Source of the DNA: Sesamum alatum
Lineage: Eukaryota > Streptophyta > Magnoliopsida > Lamiales > Pedaliaceae
DNA: 64,000 bases
Reading direction: 5' to 3'
Assembly: GCA_034509735.1 (NCBI GenBank)
Contig: JACGWO010000003.1
Coordinates: forward strand, 2,604,001-2,668,000
Each line of letters starts with the position of its first letter. Position 1 is the stretch's first letter. A model generated the notes under the pieces. It ran no database searches. It saw only the letters and a list, made by a program, of their open reading frames with translations, and had not been told where the DNA came from. Positions 9,965-19,436 of the stretch are shown here, piece by piece. Made by a program: the position numbers and the translations under genes.

Positions 9965-10258
9965 ATGCTTATATGGGAAAATAAGTTGCCTGCAACAGAG
10001 AACACAAGGAAGAAGGCATGCAACATGATGCATGTAGGACAATGGCATAACCACTTATGCCCTTGTTGTGAAAAACAGGAAAAGCCCTTGTTCGGAACAA
10101 AGATTCGGGTAACTCAAAATAAACCCGAAACCAAGACCAGAGAAGGGCAAAAGAAAGGATTTTTACAAAGGGAGGTAAAACCCTCAAGATGTAAAAAATC
10201 AAAAAGGAGACTGTCGGCAGACGAAGACAAAAGGGCCAACAGTCAGAAAGACAAATGA
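9965..10258 (+). CDS. Possible small viral ORF3, basic with Cys/His cluster
   Basis: This 97-codon frame lies in the same reading frame as ORF2, with its ATG one codon after the ORF2 stop. The N-terminal third holds a Cys/His cluster (one Cys, then His, His, His, Cys, Cys, Cys within 25 residues). The C-terminal half is very rich in Lys and Arg. Such a composition suggests nucleic-acid binding, which is inference. In copy 2 the corresponding region still shows the Cys/His and basic blocks and again has a stop just before the ATG, though at a neighbouring codon. It may be a separate gene or an ORF2 tail reached by readthrough. Confidence 0.4.
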   Translation: MLIWENKLPATENTRKKACNMMHVGQWHNHLCPCCEKQEKPLFGTKIRVTQNKPETKTREGQKKGFLQREVKPSRCKKSKRRLSADEDKRANSQKDK

Positions 10259-10393
10259 CACCAGCTGGCAAGCACATGGCCGACAAGGCATAATGACCAC
10301 AGCTGGAAAGATGAAAGACAAAGTTGGTGACGAACGCAGTGACGACACCCAAAAAAACAAGATTGAAGTCCGGGTTTGAAGTCCACGGACTAT

Positions 10394-10401
10394 TATAAAT
10401 A
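10394..10401 (+). promoter_or_regulatory. TATA box of the viral pregenomic promoter
   Basis: TATAAATA, followed by GAGAGCTAGGAAG, lies downstream of ORF3, where Caulimoviridae carry the pregenomic RNA promoter. The equivalent in copy 2 (around 29962-29980, minus) is degraded to a TATTAATA-like sequence. Confidence 0.65.
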
Positions 10402-10904
10402 GAGAGCTAGGAAGTAGATGGGGATCATCAGAAAACTTCTCCAACTCTTCAGAAAAATAAAATTGTGTCTTTAAAAATTTTCTAAGTATCAAGTTATCTA
10501 GTGTATGGGTTATCCCCAACCAGTCAAGTCCTCTCCTATATGAGAGGCTAAATAGTTCTCTCCTCCGATAGGGGTCTAAAATGTCTATGTAATATTCCAA
10601 ATATTTCTTCAATAAATTATAGGCTTCTATTCAATTTGTCTACCCAAAATATTATTAAGTCTCCATTATTGGAATACTTTTACGCCCTAAGGTAGGAAAC
10701 GAAATAGGGCTGTGCTGATTACTGCTGAAGGAGCCAAGGATCCACGAACCATCTGCTCGGTAGTGTGGTTGGAGGAAGTCTGTAAAACCGAGGACTTGGA
10801 ATCCCGGCAGCAAGGCGGTCAAACAAGGTATGAATTTATAGAGGCTTAATTTCATTTCGGAAGCATGTTGGGCCACTTTGAGAGCATGAGGAGGGACTAA
10901 TTGT
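10402..10904 (+). other. Viral leader region with polyadenylation-type signals
   Basis: This non-coding end of the viral genome is shared with copy 2 (29481-29950, minus). AATAAA at 10456-10461, about 55 bp after the TATA box, and AATAAA at 10611-10616 are candidate poly(A) signals; the first is at the position used in the family. Stops break all frames. It ends where the arm sequence starts. Confidence 0.55.
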
Positions 10905-11060
10905 GTCTTAGCCTCAAAAGGGCAAAATGGTCTTAATTGAGCTAAAGGACCGAATCTACGCAAAATTGAAAGATAAAGGACTAAATCTAATACTGTCAAA
11001 GTTAAAGGACTAAAAGGAATTTTGGGCAAAGTTAGAGGACGAAAATATTCTTTTTCCCTA
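10905..11060 (-). repeat. Right inverted-repeat arm next to the virus
   Basis: This is the inverted partner of 5742-5946. It also aligns with the reverse complement of 29309-29480, the arm beside viral copy 2, through blocks GCTAAAGGACC, TTGAAAGATA and AAAGTTARAGGAC. Bases 11061-11337 beyond it are AT-rich with nothing recognised. Confidence 0.6.
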
Positions 11061-11337
11061 TATATATACATATAAACGACCGTTGATTATATTAAATCTT
11101 GATCATTCATTTAGATAGACTGATATAAAGCATTAGATCTATAATAATAAGATCTCACGGTCCACAATTTAAGGTAAAAAAAAATATTTTTAAAAATCTT
11201 AAAGAATAGTGCAAGGAGCGTGTGTAATACATCACTAGGTCTAAGGGGTAATTTTTTGGCTTCATTTTATGAATATTGGAGGGAGGGGGGTTGTATTTCC
11301 TTTTTTCAGAAGGTTATTTTTTCAACTTTTAAATTTG

Positions 11338-11795
11338 TTATGGCCTGACAGGGAATTGAAATTAAAGAAGATAGGCTAGGTTTCCTTTTCACTGAAACTT
11401 CCTAAACTTTGGCTAAAACTGGAATGACCTTTAATTACATGAAGAAGGATACATATATAGCCATACCCTAACGGCCTCAGCAACAAGAGGCTTTTAATGG
11501 AATCTTAAATGCAGAAATTAAAGTGGAGCTAAGTGCTGCAGCCATGGAGTGCGTGCAGTGTCTGTTGAAGGTTGTTGAGCTGGGGGCTAGCAGGAACCGT
11601 TGGATGAAGATGGATCTGACGGCTGCGCTTTAAGTGGTCCCCCAGTTCGAAACGGCGTCGCAGCAACTTAATTTAGGATTAGCCCCTTTTCTTGGAACGC
11701 TGTCGTTTGGATCTTCAGTCGAACCCTGGATCGGACGGCGGAATTTAATCTTTATCGGACGGTCGCGATTGCGTCTTCCTGCTGAAGCTGCAACA
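11338..11795 (-). repeat. Gypsy 3' LTR
   Basis: On the minus strand the LTR starts TGTTGCAGC and ends GGCCATAACA, the TG...CA form of LTRs. It matches 16408-16857. Differences include CGCGATTGCG against CGTGATTGTG, the loss of CpG expected from methylated-cytosine decay. Confidence 0.92.
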
Positions 11796-11926
11796 TTGCC
11801 TCCTGGTGAAGTTGACCCTCGTCTCTGTGGGTCAATCTCGAAGTCGGGAAATCGTGAAACGAAGTCATAGTAGTCCTCCCATGTGGCGTCGTCCTGAGTG
11901 TAGTTCTGCCATTCAACGAGGAGCTA
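11796..11926 (-). pseudogene. Gypsy C-terminal chromodomain-like tail
   Basis: This continues the integrase frame after a TAG at 11924-11926. It reads L-L-V-E-W-Q-N-Y then A-T-W-E-D and R-F-P-D-F-E. This is the V-x-W ... A-T-W-E-x pattern of the chromodomain at the end of plant chromovirus integrases, which targets integration to particular chromatin. The frame runs to the LTR edge. A single stop separates it from the integrase. Confidence 0.8.
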
Positions 11927-13320
11927 CGGTACTGCATTGTTCCGTCTGGAAATTAGTCGGCGTCCTAGTATCTTTGATGGATAAACCCTGCAAACGCCAT
12001 GGTCAGAAAAAACAGGAAGGGTAAGTGAGGGTGTGTGCTTGTGCCCAACTTTTTTCTTGAGGAGGGAGACATGAAATGTGGGGTGGATATTTGAGGTGGG
12101 AGGAAGTTTCAGTTTATAGGCGACCTCCCCTATCTTCTCTAGAATCTGAAAGGGACCGTAGTATTTAGGAGCGAGCTTCAGGTTCCTTCTCATTTGCAGT
12201 GAGTTTTGTCGGTAAGGTTGCAACTTTAAATAGACAAAATCTCCAATCGCAAATCGCCTCTCAGTCCTATGCTTGTCAGCATAAGTTTTCATACGGTTCT
12301 GAGCCTCAGCCAGATTGATTTTCAACATGCTCAACAGCCTCCTTCTTTCTTCCAAGTATGCATCAACTTCTGGTTGCTCAGTTGGGATATATGGATCGAT
12401 GGTTAGGGGGCCAGGTAGGTACCCATAGAGTGCTTGAAAGGGGGTCAATTTAAGGCTTGTATGGAAGTTGGTATTATACCAATATTCTGCCAATGAGAGC
12501 CACCGATTCCAATGTTTTGGCCTGAGGTGGCACATGCACCTGAGATAGTTTTCAACACACTGATTTACTCTTTCAGTCTGCCCGTCGGTTTGGGGGTGGT
12601 AGGCTGTAGATAGGCTCAAGGTGGTGCCCAGCAACCTGAAAAGTTCCCTCCAAAAAGCACTGGTGAATATCTTATCTCTATCAGAAACTATATTCACAGG
12701 TAAGCCATGAAGCTTGTGTATATGATCCATAAAAATTCTGGCTATTGTTTCAGCAGAGAAGGGGTGTGTGAGGGAAATAAAATGCCGATACTTAGTCAGA
12801 CGATCCACTACTACCATAATACAGTCTTTCCCCTCTGATTTAGGTAGGCCCTCAACAAAATCCATAGAGATAGAGGTCCAAGCCTGACTGGGAATGGGGA
12901 GGGGTTGCAGCAATCCTGGGTATGGATTATTTTCAGACTTGGCTCGCTGACACACATCATAATCCTGGACCCAACGCACCACATCACCCTTCATCTTAGG
13001 CCAATAGAACATGCTTTTGACACGTTGGAGTGTCCCATTAATCCCTGAATGCCCACCAATTGCTGTGTCATGTAACAAGTTGATAACTTTCTCTCTTAAT
13101 TTTGTGCCTGCCCCAATACATATTTTCTGATTCTTCTTCAATATTCCCCCCTGAAGGGTGTATGATGGTAAGCTGAGTCTCTCACCACTTTAGCTTGTAT
13201 GATTGTAGTTAATTCTTGATCTCCTTCATAACTCTTCTGGACATCTGTGACCCAATTTGGTATAATCACTGTTATGGTCATGCAGTCACTATGCTCCCTC
13301 CTGGATAAGGCATCAGCCAC
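11924..13320 (-). pseudogene. Gypsy integrase
   Basis: The enzyme inserts element DNA into the chromosome. The zinc domain shows the H-x3-H pair (near 13050), but in the C-x2-C pair the first Cys is replaced by Tyr (Y-D-V-C). The catalytic core shows D in M-D-F-V-E-G-L-P, D in S-D-R-D-K-I-F and E in T-D-G-Q-T-E-R-V-N, so the D-D-E triad is present. A GPF/Y-like block (Y-G-P-F) follows near 12140. Stops at 13138-13143 split the N-terminal zinc region, and a TAG at 11924 cuts off the chromodomain. With the altered zinc ligand the protein is probably inactive. Confidence 0.9.
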
Positions 13321-14480
13321 TTTGTTCTCCCTTCCTTTTTTGTACTGTACTTAATAATCCAGGCCTAGAAGTTTTGAAATCCACTTCTGTTGCAAGGCAG
13401 TCTCCACCTTTTGTTCCAATATGTGCTTGAGGCTTTGGTGGTCAGTCTTGATCACAAAATGGTGTCCAATGAGGTAATGCTTCCACTTCTGCACTGCTTG
13501 TAGTATTGCCAGGAACTCTTTTTCATACACTGAAAGCCCCAAGTTTCTTGGACTTAATGCTTTACTGAGGAATGCTATGGGCCTTTGATTCTGCATGAGG
13601 ACAGCTCCTATGCCTTTATCACATGCATCAGCCTCTATCACAAATTGTTGGGAGAAATCAGGAAGAGCCAGGGTTGGGGCCGTGGTTAAAACCTGTTTCA
13701 GACATTCAAAAGCATTAGCAGCTGCAGAATTCCAATGAAACCCTTCTTTTTTGAGTAGTTCTGTCAGTGGTTTGCTTATTACTCCATAACCCTTGATAAA
13801 TTTCCTGTAATAACCTGTTAACCCCAGGAACCCTCTCAGTTCTTTCACAGTTTTAGGCAAAGGCCAGCTCTTCATGCATTCTACTTTTTGCAGGATCTGT
13901 AGCTACCCCTTCCTTAGATATTATGTGACCGAGATACTCAATGTTTTCCTTCCCAAAGTCACATTTGCTTCTTTTGGCATACAGCTGATTCTGTCTGAGT
14001 AAGTCCAGTGTGATCCTAAGTTGCTTTAAGTGATCTGTCCAGCTTTTACTATATACCAAGATGTCATCAAAGAATACCAATATGAACTTTCGGAGGTAAG
14101 GGGCAAAAACAACATTCATTAATGACTGAAATGTAGAAGGAGCATTACATAGGCCAAAGGGCATCACAAGGAATTCATAATGACCTTGATGTGTGACAAA
14201 GCTAGTTTTAGGAACATCTTCTTCATGCATCCGGATTTGAAAGTAACCAGAACGCAAATCAATCTTTGAAAAGTAACGTGCTCCATGCAACTCATCCAAT
14301 AACTCATCAATGATGGGAATGGGGAAGTTATGCTTGACTGTGAGGCTATTCAGATATCTATAGTCCACACACATACGCCACGAACCATCTTTTTTTTAAA
14401 CTAGCAATACTGGAGAACCAAATGGACTTTGGCTAGGTTGTATGATACCCTCCTTCAACAACCCTTTTACAATGGTTTCA
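13321..14480 (-). pseudogene. Gypsy reverse transcriptase-RNase H
   Basis: The reverse transcriptase shows M-C-V-D-Y-R-x-[21 protein letters not shown] and the catalytic F-F-D-D-I-L-V-Y. The RNase H shows an I-E-A-D-A-C start and T-D-H-Q-S-L. The frame changes near 13860 between the two parts and near 14385-14510 before the reverse transcriptase. A stop follows L-G-L-D-Y near 13351. The order and motifs place it in Ty3/gypsy. It cannot make a full polymerase. Confidence 0.9.
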
Positions 14481-14483
14481 ATC

Positions 14484-15455
14484 TCACCTTTCTGAGCATA
14501 GGAGTAACCTGTAGGGATGCATTTTTTTGGGTATTGCATCTGGCTTGAGTATGATTTTGTGCTCAATTATCCTCCTAGGAGGCAGACTTTGGGGTTCCTG
14601 GAATAAGTCTTGGTAATCTGTCAACAAATGTTCAATATCAGTGTGTGTACTTTCATGATAAGGTACAACAGATATGGAATGCAGCTGGCCAACGAAACCA
14701 TAGGCCCCCTCATTAACTAGTTTAGACATGTTGTGAGTTGTAATGAGGTGTATCTCAGACTGTTGTGTAAGAGCCTGCAACTCCAATTTCTTGCCATTTC
14801 TGGAAACTGTGACTGTCATGGCTTGATAGTCATATTCTACTGGACTATAGTGTCTTAACCAATCCCCTCCAAGGACCATGTGACATCCACCCAGGGTTAA
14901 AGTTCGTACCGGGTAGCTAAAAGGCTGACCTTGCACTTCCCATGTAAAGGTTGGGCAGTACAGCTGGCTAGTTAGCCTCCTTCCATCAGCTACACTGACC
15001 ACCATGGGGTTGGTCTGCTCCAGCTGGCAGCCAAGTTTAATGGCTGTTTCTTCATCTAGAAAACAATGTGTGCTCCCTCCATCAATCAACAACTGTATAT
15101 CCTGGTTGTAGGCTCTCCCCTTGACTCTAAAGGTGTTAAAGTCTGTATTGCCACTAATTGCATTGATTGAGATTGTCATGTCCTCCTCACCCTCTTCCTC
15201 AGTCTCTTGTGTTTCCTCTGCCCCTACGGCTATCTCCCCCATGGCAGCCTCCTCCTCAGTCATAATACAGTACATAAATTGTTGTTTACATTTATGTCCA
15301 GGCCTGAACAGTTCATCACAGTTATAGCATAGGTTTCTGGCTCTGCGTTCAAGCATTTCTTCATCTGATAGGACCCTTCGGACTGGGGTACGGGGGTTAG
15401 GTTTTCTTGGGATAGGTTTAGGTGGGGGTGGTATGTTTTCTTGGCTATTGGCTTG
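14484..15455 (-). pseudogene. Gypsy gag zinc knuckle and aspartic protease
   Basis: It begins, in frame with gag, after a TAA at 15456-15458. A CCHC-type knuckle reads C-Y-N-C-D-E followed by G-H-K-C. The protease active site is the variant I-D-G-G-S-T-H (D-G-G instead of D-S/T-G), near 15090. A flap-side V-L-G-G-D-W-L block is near 14860. The frame is lost near 14505, just before the reverse transcriptase. The protease would cut Gag-Pol. Confidence 0.85.
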
Positions 15456-16367
15456 TTATAGGAGGGTTTTTGGTGAAATAAACTGGTTAGGGTTACTTAC
15501 AGGCCATGATTTGGAGGTAGGATTCATCCATTGTATTATAGCTCCCACAGTTTGCTCTTGGTTCTTGGCAAGGGCATAGGCTTGGTGTAGTCTGGTTGGG
15601 TGTAGGGAAATCACAGGTCCTTTAATACCTGGTCGTAGTCCATTGACAAAGCAGCTAACAAAATATGCTTCAGAGAAGTCACTATGAAAAATCATCACAT
15701 GTGATCTTAGTTCTTCAAACCGTTCAAAGTATTGATCAACTGTGTTCGTCCCTTGCTGTAATGTGTTAAATTCCCCTAGTATGGCTCCTGGATCCGCTCC
15801 TTCAAAACGTTCATAAACGGCCTCAATGAAACTTTGCCAGTCCGGTAGCTCTTTTCCCTTAATTAATCCTTGGAACCACAGCTCAGCCCTCCCATCCAAG
15901 TAGATGGATGCAAGGGACACCTTTTGGTCTTCAGGGATTGTGTAGACCATCTGGAAATACCACTGACACTTCCGTATCCAGCCTCTTGGCTCATCCCCGT
16001 TGAACCCAGGGAATTCGATGTTAGAGAGAGATGGTAGGTGATTCTGATTTCCAGAATAATCAGATTCTGCTGGCATACTTGGTGTTCTGGCTCTTGGAGT
16101 AGCTGGTTTCTCTCCTGAAGCTGAATGTTCTTTATTGTTTTTCTGTAACTGCTCCATCAATCCTTGCATCTGTAGCTGGAGGGCCTTCTGTCCCTCGACT
16201 AACTCAGTGTATGAGTTTTGGAGGCCTGCTTGCAATCCCATCAAATTATCAAACTGCGCTTTCATCTGCTCTTCACTGACTTGTCGTTTTGATCTTTCTT
16301 CCATCAACCATAGTTCTTGTTTTTTTTGAATATCCATAAGTTCTTTCATTCTGGTACCATCTGCCAT
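15456..16367 (-). pseudogene. Gypsy gag
   Basis: The likely start is ATG at 16365-16367, about 40 bases inside the 5' LTR and primer site. The protein has a Gln/Glu-rich coiled-coil-like N-terminal third, then a capsid block with G-W-I-R-K-C-Q-W-Y-F and a retrotransposon-gag region (A-E-L-W-F, F-N-T-L-Q-Q-G, V-D-Q-Y-F-E-R-F-E-E-L). A single TAA at 15456-15458 separates this body from the zinc knuckle. Otherwise the 304 codons are open. It would form the virus-like particle. Confidence 0.85.
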
Positions 16368-16393
16368 GGTCGAGTAAGGCCGAGGATAGCCTT

Positions 16394-16405
16394 GCTCTGA
16401 TACCA
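16394..16405 (-). promoter_or_regulatory. Gypsy primer-binding site (tRNA-Met)
   Basis: On the minus strand TGGTATCAGAGC follows two bases after the end of the 5' LTR, matching the initiator tRNA-Met complement. Confidence 0.9.
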
Positions 16406-16407
16406 AA

Positions 16408-16857
16408 TGTTATGGCCTGACAGGGAATTGAAATTAAAGACTTTTCCTTTTCAACTGAACTTCCTAAACTTTGGCTAAAACTGGAATGACCTTTAATTAC
16501 ATGAAGAAGGATACATATATAGCCATACCCTAACGGCCTCAGCAACAAGAGGCTTTTAATGGAATCTTAAATGCAGAAATTAAAGTGGAGCTAAGTGCTG
16601 CAGCCATGGAGTGCGTGTAGTGTCTGTTGAAGGTTGTTGAGCTGGGGGCTAGCAGGAACCGTTGGATGAAGATGGATCTGACGGCTGCGCTTTAAGTGGT
16701 CCCCCCCTTCGAAACGGCGTCGCAGCAACTTAATTTAGGATTAGCCCCTTTTCTTGGAACGCTGTCGTTTGGATCTTCAGTCGAACCCTGGATCGGACGG
16801 CGGAATTTAATCTTTATCGGACGGTCGTGATTGTGTCTTCCTGCTGAAGCTGCAACA
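16408..16857 (-). repeat. Gypsy 5' LTR
   Basis: A 450-bp LTR with TGTT...AACA ends and near-identity to 11338-11795. It carries the primer site next to it, so it is the upstream LTR. Confidence 0.92.
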
Positions 16858-18239
16858 TAATTAACCCCAATCAAATTTCTGGTAATTATATTTTATGCAT
16901 CAAATTCATTTTCGTCAAACAAACAGGTCCTTGATAACTGAATTATATGAAATTTTTTTAACTTATTTTTTTTTATTTTTCACATTAATCGTACACAATA
17001 ATATAAAATATGATTCATTAAGGCATTTTATGATTTTATCATACATAAGAAGTACTGACGAGACTTAAGAGTAAAATCATGTTATCTTGAATAACTAATT
17101 AATGCTATCAAGATTTAATACATATTTTTAGAATGCTAAAACTGTTACGGTATAAAATTAAGATTGAGTGTTTTTCTTATTAAAGCTAGGAAAGGCTTCA
17201 GTTAGAAGAAGAAGATGAAGATTTCTGTTAAAATTGTTCTCTGCATTTTCATTCCTTTTAGATGAACTAAATACAAATGAATTCGGCCCAACCGTATCAC
17301 TAAATGTTGTGGTACTATACTATAAACTTGAGAACCACTTCAACATTAAAATATAAAAATGAAGACCTATATACTTTTAAATGTGCATTTCAAGAAATAA
17401 TATAAATTTTCATGAAGAATTTGCAGTATAATAAGATACACTAAGTATCTAAATTCGCCTACTTTTATTAGGTTATCTCATTTAGAAAAAAATAATAATA
17501 ATTCCAAATTTTTATAAGAATCAAATTAATTTTTTCTTGAATTACTTTATTTTATATAAATCTTTTATAAACTTGAGCCGTAATTTAAAAAAAAAACAGA
17601 TAAATCTAATTGTTCCGTAATAAATTTATTAGAAAACTTTTTAAAGGTTAACAAAGTATGAAAACATGTGCACTTCTAATATATTTATAGTTTATATTAA
17701 TAACTTGAATTAATTTATCAAGATAAATCGATAACAAGTTTGAATTATTTTAATAAAAATGTAAGATTAATATTAAAAAGATTATAATAACAGCCATCTA
17801 GCTGAATTAAATAAAAGGTTAAAAAATAAATATTAATTCAAGATACAAAAGCATATAATCTCCACCAGAAAAGAAATATAAGAGATTAACATTTTTTTTC
17901 TAAAAGCATTTATTTATATGTAATTAATTAAAGGATTTATAAAGTGTTTTAGAAAATCATAACACTATATCATGTAGAAAGATTCTTTTACGAGCAACGA
18001 TTTTTTCGCTCGTCAATAATTGTTGACTCAGTGGATAAGAAAATATCACTTTCAATTAAATGATTGTGTATTTGACTTTGTTAATCGATGTGAGGTTCAG
18101 ATTTATAGGTAACTTATGGTCTTGAGGGGACGCCCTAATACATGACGGTGATTAGAGTCGAAATCACCCAAATTTTTTTTTTCATAAAACCCAATCACGC
18201 ACTGAAAATATCATTGCCCCCGGTATCTAAACCCATTGG
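16858..18239. other. AT-rich intergenic DNA, no gene seen
   Basis: No frame of note is present. The strongly AT-rich composition and lack of repeats shared with the rest of the window make it uninformative. Confidence 0.6.
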
Positions 18240-18900
18240 TTGAGTTCTAAATCCTTTATATGGTTTTAAATTACGCACCTCTCCTGCCTCCACCATTATC
18301 GGGGGCGGATCCACTCCCTTCAAGTGGTATCAAAGCCTGATTCAATGTAAAGGGTCATAAATCTACGTGTTGTTAACATATTGAGCATGAGAAACGTGTT
18401 TTATAGGCTTTCAAAGCATGCTTTATGGTTTTTGTTGGCATGATAATATGTGGAAACACACTTACTTAAATTTGTGGATTAATTGGATATTATGCATGTA
18501 TTTTAGTAACTTATTTTCTACAAATACAAGCTCGGATTTTATATAGAAATGTGCAAAAAAAAAATATTCAGCACAGAGAGGCAGTAACTCGCTGCCGTCC
18601 TTGCCGGCCGGTATTGGCCGGCAAGCGCGCGTCCAGGCACTCGGGGCGCAAGCCTGCATGCAGCCTAGCCAGCCTACCTGCTGGTGCGTGTGCTATAGGG
18701 CCGGCAGCACACACTGCGCTGCGTGAGCATCAGCCCGTACGCGTCCACGCGCTGCGTTTGGACAATGCGCACTGCACGGTCAACTTGCTGCCCGCGCTAG
18801 ACAGCAAGCACCTTTGCGCGCTCACGTCTGGGCACGGCTGGGCTGTTTTTTTACCATTTTTCCTAAAATTAGATTTAATTCATATGAAAAAGAATAGGCT
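18240..18900 (+). mobile_element. Truncated copia LTR end, primer site and leader
   Basis: A GGATCCACTCCCTTCA end at 18322 mirrors the LTR ends at 39790 and 46010. TGGTATCAAAGCC at 18325 is a primer site with one change from TGGTATCAGAGCC. The following leader aligns with 46030-46140 (TTGAGCATGAGAAACGTG, then CAAAGCATGCTTTATGG). A GC-rich island lies at about 18577-18840. No gag follows; the copy ends near 18900. The frame over the island (18551-18970) is not a gene. Confidence 0.75.
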
Positions 18901-19436
18901 AGACATCCTTGATGTTGCTGGGGAACTTCAAAAACTTGCAGAAAACAGAAACACATACATGTATATGTAAAGAGTTCTTATCTGAGTAAAACTTACAAGC
19001 AAAATATCATCTCTCCCAATATAGCATCCTAAAACTTCCAAGCAACAAATGACAATTTAGAACGTATGAACACAATGAGTACCGAGAGAACGTAAAAGGT
19101 GTAACGTACATCAAATTATCATAGGAAAATAATTTCTGCACTGCTACAAGTACGAAAACTACATAATAAATAGGTAATTTCTGAACATAACATCATGAGT
19201 TTCCAGGGGAGAAAGACATTTGGTTAATCTTAGTATACATTATATATGGCATAGCATGCATGAAGCTACTTCTCAGCAGTGGGTTGAGGCCGAAAAAGTT
19301 CATCATGTTAATAATAACTACTTCTTTCAGAGAGAGGACAAAAAAGATCATGTAACTACATCATGTAAACTGTTTAGATTTGAAGAATTTGCAGAGATGA
19401 CTCTATTTAATGAGCTACAAGGCTGAAAATTGATAT
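18901..19436. other. Downstream flank of the PPR pseudogene, nothing recognised
   Basis: The sequence is AT-rich. It would hold the 3' untranslated region of the minus-strand PPR gene. Confidence 0.5.

Larger units (their letters stand above)
5742..11060 (+). mobile_element. Pararetrovirus copy framed by inverted-repeat arms (composite)
   Basis: Arms at 5742-5946 and about 10905-11060 are inverted copies with the same order and spacing of TTTAGTCC blocks. Both outer ends read TAGGG(G)AAAA. The outer flanks are TATATATA on each side (5734-5741 and 11061-11068). This is compatible with an 8-bp target duplication but is low-complexity sequence. Between the arms lies a Caulimoviridae genome starting at its tRNA primer site. 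A homologous arm borders the same side of the second viral copy at 29309-29480. The unit may be a Mutator-like element carrying viral DNA, or a virus inserted into an older foldback element. Confidence 0.5.
11338..16857 (-). mobile_element. Ty3/gypsy chromovirus, defective
   Basis: Two direct LTRs (11338-11795 and 16408-16857) enclose gag, protease, reverse transcriptase, RNase H, integrase and a C-terminal chromodomain-like segment, all on the minus strand. The outer flanks are AAATT and TAATT, an almost perfect 5-bp duplication. The LTRs are nearly identical by eye apart from a few substitutions and a small indel near their 3' end, so insertion looks fairly recent. The genes nevertheless carry several stops and frameshifts. 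The element may have been copied by another member's proteins, or have decayed quickly. Confidence 0.92.

Noticed and set aside
9969..10612. Two minus-strand frames of 127 and 137 codons over the viral 3' region
   Set aside because: They lie antisense to ORF3 and the leader, are hydrophobic by composition and are not kept in copy 2.
5734..11068. TATATATA flanks as proof of transposition
   Set aside because: The match is perfect for 8 bp but lies in TA-repeat sequence, so chance cannot be excluded; it is used only as weak support.
15456..16406. Gypsy gag start at 16406
   Set aside because: The codon there is TTG inside the primer-binding site; the first ATG in this frame is at 16365-16367.
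18551..18970. 139-codon plus frame
   Set aside because: It covers the GC-rich island of a truncated copia leader and shares no protein feature with other islands.
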